Source of the DNA: Archaeoglobus sp. UBA234
GTDB lineage: Archaea; Halobacteriota; Archaeoglobi; Archaeoglobales; Archaeoglobaceae
NCBI GenBank assembly: GCA_002494625.1
Contig: DACH01000005.1
Coordinates: 349,280 to 413,279 of the forward strand
Length of the DNA: 64,000 nucleotides
Direction: 5' to 3'
The position numbers were made by a program, and so were the translations under genes. The notes under the pieces are model-generated. The model was not told the origin of the DNA, ran no database searches, and saw only the letters and a program-made list of their open reading frames with translations. Positions 59,889-64,000 of the stretch are shown here, piece after piece; positions within the stretch are counted from its first letter, which is position 1, and each line of letters begins with the position of its first letter.

Positions 59889-60808
59889 TAGATTTTGACT
59901 TCTTGCAGGATTTTGAGGAAACTCTTGACCCCTCAAGAGGTAGATCGAGATATCCGATGAGCATACTCGGTTATGGTGAAATAAGTGTGGTTTTTGAGGT
60001 TCTTGATGGTGTCCACAATGGTATAGCTTTCAAACGAATTCCAAATTTCATATCGGAGTCTGAAGTTAAAGCTTACATCTCTCTTTTCAACGAGTATGAA
60101 CTCCTGTTGAAAGAAGCGGGGATAAACCTCCCGGAAAGTGAAGCCACCTATGTGTTGAGGAAGGATGGAAAGGCTGTACTGTATATAGCCCAGATAAAGC
60201 TTGATCCTGAGTGTATATGTAACAAGCTCATACATAGACTCGGTGAAGAAGAGATTGAAGAACTATTCTCAAGGGTTTTAAATGAGCTCGGAAAAATCTG
60301 GAAGTTTAATCAGGTGAAGGACATTGAAATAGGCATAGATGGGCAGATTTCAAACTGGGCACTTAAGGGTGAGAAAATACTCTATTTCGATACCGACACT
60401 CCCATGGTGAGAAAGAATGGCGAGCATCAGATAAATGCTGAAGTCTTTCTTCGTGCAACCCCGCCCGTGATGAGGACAATCGTTAAGAAAGCCTTCCTTC
60501 AGGAAATTCTCGACAGATATTTTGACTTTCGCTTAGTGGTGGTTGATCTGCTGGCAAATCTCTTCAAGGAAAAGAAAGCTGATGTAATACCAGCACTGAT
60601 AGGAGTTGCGAATGATTTCTTCAGCGATTTCTTCAACGAACTCAACTCAGAAATTCAGCCGCTGACTTATGAGGAAATCAGAAAGTATTATGACCATGAT
60701 GCCTTTATCTGGAGCCTTTACCTGAATCTCCGGAAGTTACACCGTTCTGCTGCCAGACTGATGGGGAAGAGGTACGAGTACTTTCTGCCAGAAAAAATTG
60801 AGCGTTAG
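59885..60808 (+). CDS. DUF6206-like protein coupled to the aminotransferase
   Basis: 307 residues, probably the DUF6206 family. The first half (FLQDFEETLDPSRGRSRYPMSILGYGEISVVFEVLDGVHNGIAFKRIP) looks like a kinase-like N-lobe: a glycine loop GYGEIS, then a conserved Lys in AFKRIP, and a later DTDTP that could be the metal Asp. The second half is helical. It might be a small-molecule kinase acting with the aminotransferase, whose stop overlaps this start. Function is inference; overlap is seen directly. Confidence 0.7.
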   Translation: MIDFDFLQDFEETLDPSRGRSRYPMSILGYGEISVVFEVLDGVHNGIAFKRIPNFISESEVKAYISLFNEYELLLKEAGINLPESEATYVLRKDGKAVLYIAQIKLDPECICNKLIHRLGEEEIEELFSRVLNELGKIWKFNQVKDIEIGIDGQISNWALKGEKILYFDTDTPMVRKNGEHQINAEVFLRATPPVMRTIVKKAFLQEILDRYFDFRLVVVDLLANLFKEKKADVIPALIGVANDFFSDFFNELNSEIQPLTYEEIRKYYDHDAFIWSLYLNLRKLHRSAARLMGKRYEYFLPEKIER

Positions 60809-60868
60809 CTTTTTTGCCACCTCTGTTATTTACTAACTTTGCTTTTGCCTCATGATTTCCGATGGTTT

Positions 60869-61270
60869 TTAGATGATTTCTATCTCTACTTCCTCCATCT
60901 TTTCCCCAAAGATGTATGCTCCAAGTGAGTGGTCAATCAGGGAAACTATTACCCATATTTTATCGGGCCATAGTCTCATAAATCTCTCATCCACTGCGGA
61001 AGGACATGCTTTAGCCGGGTGGGAGTGGTAGAAACCAATAACCTCCCATCCCATTCTTTCAGCCTCATTAAGAGCATTTATAAAATCTTCGGGGTGAATC
61101 TGGAATCTTACAGATGAATTCAGGACATTCCTCGTATTTTTGATTCTCTCTACAGTTGCAAAATCTCCCTCGAAGGTTCCAAGAATAATTCCACAAGCCT
61201 CCTTTGGAGATATCTTTTTTGTATGGTCAAGCATCTTCTTTAAGTCTTTCCTCCTGAGCAGAATCTTCAT
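60869..61270 (-). CDS. JAMM/MPN-family metalloprotease-like protein
   Basis: 133 residues of the JAB1/MPN fold. Glu in SPKEACGIILG, then FYHSHPAKACPSAVD give the zinc residues Glu, His-x-His and Asp. The loop between the second His and Ser has six residues, against seven in the standard JAMM motif and in A. fulgidus AF2198. Such enzymes cut ubiquitin-like or ThiS/MoaD-like proteins next to Gly-Gly, or CysO-Cys. A MoaD-like protein with a Gly-Gly-Cys tail is encoded at 3434-3703. The ATG overlaps the stop of a small upstream frame (ATGA). Confidence 0.9.
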   Translation of the reverse strand: MKILLRRKDLKKMLDHTKKISPKEACGIILGTFEGDFATVERIKNTRNVLNSSVRFQIHPEDFINALNEAERMGWEVIGFYHSHPAKACPSAVDERFMRLWPDKIWVIVSLIDHSLGAYIFGEKMEEVEIEII

Positions 61271-61490
61271 ACTCCATCAAAGTATATGGGAGTAATAATA
61301 ACTGGAATAATATGAATTCCACTCCCGTCGAAACCCCTGTATGGGGCGTGAGTATCTTCTCCGGCTCTAAGTGCAGATTCTTCAGGCAATTTGTTCACCT
61401 CATCATTGATGTTTTTCAGGCTTAAGTTAAGCTCCTCTGAATAACCTGTTTGGATAAAATAAAAAAGTTTTTACCATCTGCCAGATTCAT
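61267..61490 (-). pseudogene. Small gene split by a -1 frameshift in a T6 tract (about 73 aa)
   Basis: ATG 61490 reads MNLADGKNFFILSKQVIQRS and stops. A -1 shift at the T6 run (codons TTT TTT) joins it to a second frame: YFIQTGYSEELNLSLKNIND, EVNKLPEESALRAGEDTHAP, then FDGSGIHIIPVIITPIYFDGV, ending with an ATGA overlap with the JAMM gene. Both parts look protein-like and the second ends precisely at the next start. It could be a real gene with programmed frameshifting, a sequencing error, or recent decay. A TATA-like TAAATTATTAAC lies about 30 bp before the ATG. Alternatively only the second part is used, from TTG 61389 after GAGGTG. Family unknown. Confidence 0.45.
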
Positions 61491-61587
61491 GGAAAAGCGG
61501 AACAAAAACGAAAGAGTTAATAATTTAGGTGTTTTTAAAACAATTAAACATTAATTCCCTGAAAAAATTCATACAGGAGGTACTGAA

Positions 61588-62784
61588 ATGGATAAAAGAG
61601 ATGTAGCTGTTCTTGGAGTGGGCCAAACAAGATTCGGATACCATCCGGATAAAACACTGGTTGATTTATTTGCCGAGGCTTTCTATGAAGCCTTCAGCGA
61701 ATCAAACATCGAGCTGAAAGATATAGAGGCTCTTTACTACGGAAACTTTGTTGGAGAGATGACAGATGGTTCTGCTAACCTTTCAGGGTTCATAGCCGAT
61801 GAAATTGGACTGAAAGGGATACCAGCCAGAAGATATGAGGCTGCATGTGCCAGCTCATCGGTTGCCTTCAGAGAGGCATATCTGGCTGTTGCACATGGCA
61901 TCTACGATTGTGTGGTTGTTGGGGGTTCTGAAAGGCTCTATAACGCTGGAACTGCAATCGGAACAAGAGCACTTGCAACTGCTGTTGATGGACTGCACGA
62001 GATGACTGCTGGTTTGACTTTTCCCGGGGTTTTTGCCCTTGCAGCAAGACTCTATTCAAAGAAGTATGAGGTTCCAATGGATAAGCTTCATGAGAAGATG
62101 GCTCTCGTATCTATTAAAAACCATAAATACGGAGCAATAAACCCCAAGGCACAGTTTTACAACAAATTTGGTGACTTGAAGGTGGAGGATGTTCTTAACT
62201 CGAAGGTTATATGCTCACCTCTGACTCTTTTCGACTGTTGCCCGATGACAGATGGTGGGAGCGCGGTCATTCTCGCTTCAGCAGATTTTGCAGAGGATGT
62301 TGTTGATAATCCAGTTTATGTTCTTGGAACAGGACAGTCAGGAGCAGGAGGACTTTTCAGGCAGAGGGAAGACATGGTGCGAGCCATACCAAGAAAAAAG
62401 GCAGCAGAAATGGCTTTTAAGGAAGCAAATCTCACACCGAAAGATATTGATTTTGTTGAAATTCATGATTGTTTTACGATTGCAGAAATTATTGCAACGG
62501 AGGCTATGGGGTTCTTTGAGTATGGAAAGGGTGCCGATGCTGTTGCTGAAGGAGTCACCTGGATTGATGGTGAACTTCCGGTAAATCCGGATGGTGGTCT
62601 TATAGGTAAGGGACATCCAGTTGGAGCAACAGGAACTTCACAGATTTACTCTGTTGTAAAACAGCTCAGAGGAGAGTTCAGTTACAATCCAGTGAAGAAT
62701 GCTGAAATTGGTATGACGGACACACTTGGTGGTGATTTTGGAACTCTCGTTAATGTGATACTTGGAATACACAGGAGGCGATAG
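61588..62784 (+). CDS. Archaeal thiolase (acetyl-CoA C-acyltransferase, SCP-x type)
   Basis: 398-residue thiolase. Nucleophilic Cys87 in YEAACASSSVAFREAYLAV, His in EIHDCFTIAEI and the GKGHPVGATGTSQI motif are present; the last normally has Cys nearby but SCP-x-like archaeal enzymes use this HP-GATG form. With the adjacent OB-fold zinc protein it forms the thiolase/DUF35 pair common in archaea for acetoacetyl-CoA or 3-ketoacyl-CoA cleavage. AGGAGGT upstream of ATG 61588. First gene of a beta-oxidation operon. Confidence 0.95.
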   Translation: MDKRDVAVLGVGQTRFGYHPDKTLVDLFAEAFYEAFSESNIELKDIEALYYGNFVGEMTDGSANLSGFIADEIGLKGIPARRYEAACASSSVAFREAYLAVAHGIYDCVVVGGSERLYNAGTAIGTRALATAVDGLHEMTAGLTFPGVFALAARLYSKKYEVPMDKLHEKMALVSIKNHKYGAINPKAQFYNKFGDLKVEDVLNSKVICSPLTLFDCCPMTDGGSAVILASADFAEDVVDNPVYVLGTGQSGAGGLFRQREDMVRAIPRKKAAEMAFKEANLTPKDIDFVEIHDCFTIAEIIATEAMGFFEYGKGADAVAEGVTWIDGELPVNPDGGLIGKGHPVGATGTSQIYSVVKQLRGEFSYNPVKNAEIGMTDTLGGDFGTLVNVILGIHRRR

Positions 62785-62785
62785 A

Positions 62786-63205
62786 ATGGAGCAGGTTACC
62801 TTTAAAGAATTCTATGATTTCCTGCTTGAAGGCAAACTTCTCGGGCTGAAATGTCTTGATTGTGGAGCTTATACCTGCCCTCCGAAGGCAGTTTGTGATA
62901 ACTGTGGGAGCAGAAATCTCGAAAGGGCTGAACTTTCAGGCAGGGGAAGGATAGCAACCTTCACAACAACCTACATTGCTCCTGCAGGCTATGATAAAGA
63001 GGTTCCCTATACAGTTGCAATGGTGGAGCTTGAGGAGGGACCGTGGATAGTGGGAAGGCTTGAAATTGAGAATGCAGATGAGATAGGACAGGATTTGATA
63101 GGGGAAGAGGTTGAAATTGGAGGAAAAGAGTATCCGACGGAGATGTTCTATCCAGACAAGAAGAGACGAGTTGTACCGGTTTTCAGGTTATTAAGAACAT
63201 TTTAG
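62786..63205 (+). CDS. OB-fold / rubredoxin-like zinc-ribbon protein (DUF35, thiolase partner)
   Basis: 139 residues: an N-terminal helix, a zinc ribbon (CLDCGAYTCPPKAVCDNCGSRNLE) and an OB fold (GRGRIATFTTTYIAPAGYDKEVPYTVAMVELEEGPWIVGRLE). In archaea this protein bridges thiolase and HMG-CoA synthase or stabilises acyl-CoA enzymes. ATG 62786 follows the thiolase stop by one base and has AGGAGGCGAT upstream. Confidence 0.93.
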   Translation: MEQVTFKEFYDFLLEGKLLGLKCLDCGAYTCPPKAVCDNCGSRNLERAELSGRGRIATFTTTYIAPAGYDKEVPYTVAMVELEEGPWIVGRLEIENADEIGQDLIGEEVEIGGKEYPTEMFYPDKKRRVVPVFRLLRTF

Positions 63206-63218
63206 CGGAGGTGTGCAG

Positions 63219-64000
63219 ATGAACTTTGAACTTGATGAGGAACACAGGATGATTCAGGACTCCGTTAGAGAATTTGCAGAGAAAGAAATCATGCCCTATG
63301 GTAGAGAATATGATGAGAAAAAGGAGTATCCAATGGAAATATACAGAAAGGCTGCAAAACTGGGTTTCATAGGAGCAAGCATTCCTGAGGAGTACAACGG
63401 AGCAGGAATGGACTGCATATCCGAGGCAATTATAAGCATCGAATTCTGCAGAGCTGATTCTGCAATTGGTTCGGCAATAGACCTTGCAACCCTTGGTGTT
63501 CCTATGCTTCGCTACTTTGGCAGTGAGGAGCAGAAAGAGAAATACATGGCGAGAGTGCCAAAGGGTGATGGGCCTTCAGCAATTGCTATCACTGAGCCTG
63601 ATTGCGGAACTGATGTTGCAGCGATGAGGACGAGGGCGGTTCTTGATGGAGATGAATGGGTGATAAATGGAACAAAACAGTTCATTACGAATGGAAAGGT
63701 TGGGATTTATACTGTTGTGCTTGCAAAGACGGATGTGAAGGCTGAACCCCCGCACAGGGGCATATCTGCCTTTCTTGTTGAAACTGATAGAGAAGGATAC
63801 CAGGCGAATCTCGTTGATAAAATGGGAATGCACTGCCATGATACAAGCGAGGTTGTGCTGAAGAATGTCAGGATTCCCCGAGAGAACCTGATAGGAACCG
63901 AGAACAATGGATTCTACCAGCTTATGAGATTTTTCAACGAAAGCAGAATAAAAATCGGAGCATTGCATCTGGGAATAGCTGTAGGAGCCTACGAGAGAGC
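63219..64000 (+). CDS. Acyl-CoA dehydrogenase, 3' end cut by window edge
   Basis: The frame from ATG 63219 is open to the window edge (260 codons of about 380). MNFELDEEHRMIQDSVREFAEKEI, PEEYNGAGMD, AIAITEPDCGTDVAAMRTRA, WVINGTKQFITNG and GISAFLVETDREG match the FAD-dependent acyl-CoA dehydrogenase family; the catalytic Glu lies beyond the edge. GGAGGTGTGC precedes the ATG. It is the third gene of the beta-oxidation operon and would oxidise acyl-CoA to enoyl-CoA, giving electrons to ETF. Confidence 0.96.
   Translation, partial: MNFELDEEHRMIQDSVREFAEKEIMPYGREYDEKKEYPMEIYRKAAKLGFIGASIPEEYNGAGMDCISEAIISIEFCRADSAIGSAIDLATLGVPMLRYFGSEEQKEKYMARVPKGDGPSAIAITEPDCGTDVAAMRTRAVLDGDEWVINGTKQFITNGKVGIYTVVLAKTDVKAEPPHRGISAFLVETDREGYQANLVDKMGMHCHDTSEVVLKNVRIPRENLIGTENNGFYQLMRFFNESRIKIGALHLGIAVGAYER

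Noticed and set aside
1..64000. CRISPR arrays, inteins and intact insertion sequences
   Set aside because: No regularly spaced repeats were seen; rfcS, cdc48, orc1 and the ATP synthase subunits are of normal length; the only transposase is a fragment.

Overview
The window reads as chromosomal DNA of a hyperthermophilic euryarchaeon of the order Archaeoglobales (Archaeoglobus/Ferroglobus type). The evidence is an A-type ATP synthase operon, Orc1/Cdc6, an archaeal RFC small subunit, an HSR1-Cdc48-Hsp20 heat-shock operon with the CTAAC-N5-GTTAG operator described in A. fulgidus, geranylgeranyl reductase, pyruvoyl arginine decarboxylase, beta-oxidation genes, and TATA-box plus GGAGGTGAT-type ribosome signals. 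The species cannot be fixed from the sequence alone. No CRISPR array, intact insertion sequence or rRNA is visible.

Layout. 0-2.2 kb (minus): hisD (cut by the window edge), the CoA-pathway enzyme 4-phosphopantoate--beta-alanine ligase, and a SLOG/Moco-carrier-like protein. 2.3-4.8 kb (plus): an acetyl-CoA-synthase-like iron-sulfur protein, a MoaD/ThiS-like protein with a Gly-Gly-Cys tail, and moeA. 4.9-13.2 kb: the complete A-ATP synthase operon H-I-K-E-C-F-A-B-D, then a one-helix membrane protein and a MazG-like pyrophosphatase. 13.7-21.4 kb: an accessory stretch with a decayed IS transposase, a 1692-residue secreted Cys-rich coiled-coil protein, a broken YiiX-like amidase gene, a membrane glycosyltransferase and a DUF2299-like gene. 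21.4-27.2 kb: an AGPS-like FAD oxidase, its Fe-S partner, a glycerol-kinase-like FGGY kinase and a radical SAM protein. 27.2-28.7 kb: an origin-recognition-box-like site and orc1/cdc6. 28.7-32.2 kb: the heat-shock operon. 32.3-40.7 kb: AzlCD, an intron-containing tRNA-Ser, a sensor/response-regulator pair, and a copper ATPase with a separate metal-binding domain and a divergent TRASH regulator. 40.7-45.1 kb: two crotonase paralogues around rfcS and a GYD protein, a HEAT-like protein that seems to start at CTG, and ferritin. 45.5-50.6 kb: a phosphoribosyltransferase with a nucleoside-type ABC transporter, and a sirtuin. 50.9-58.5 kb: an MFS carrier, tRNA-Gly, AmrS, a GalT-like protein, pyruvoyl arginine decarboxylase, geranylgeranyl reductase with its ferredoxin, proS and tRNA-Leu. 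58.6-64 kb: a class III aminotransferase and partner, a JAMM protein with a frameshifted small gene, and a thiolase / OB-fold protein / acyl-CoA dehydrogenase operon that runs off the end.

How the genes work together. The ATP synthase, beta-oxidation enzymes, flavin/Fe-S oxidase and Moco genes fit an anaerobic respirer of organic acids. The most interesting signals are the ACS paralogue that keeps the four iron-sulfur cysteines with exact spacing but lacks the Cys-Gly-Cys nickel site, beside a MoaD-like protein ending in Gly-Gly-Cys. Others are an AGPS-like oxidase in an archaeon, a probable CTG-initiated gene, a T-tract frameshift in a small gene joined to a JAMM protein, a 13-nt tRNA intron, and an ORB-like site next to orc1.
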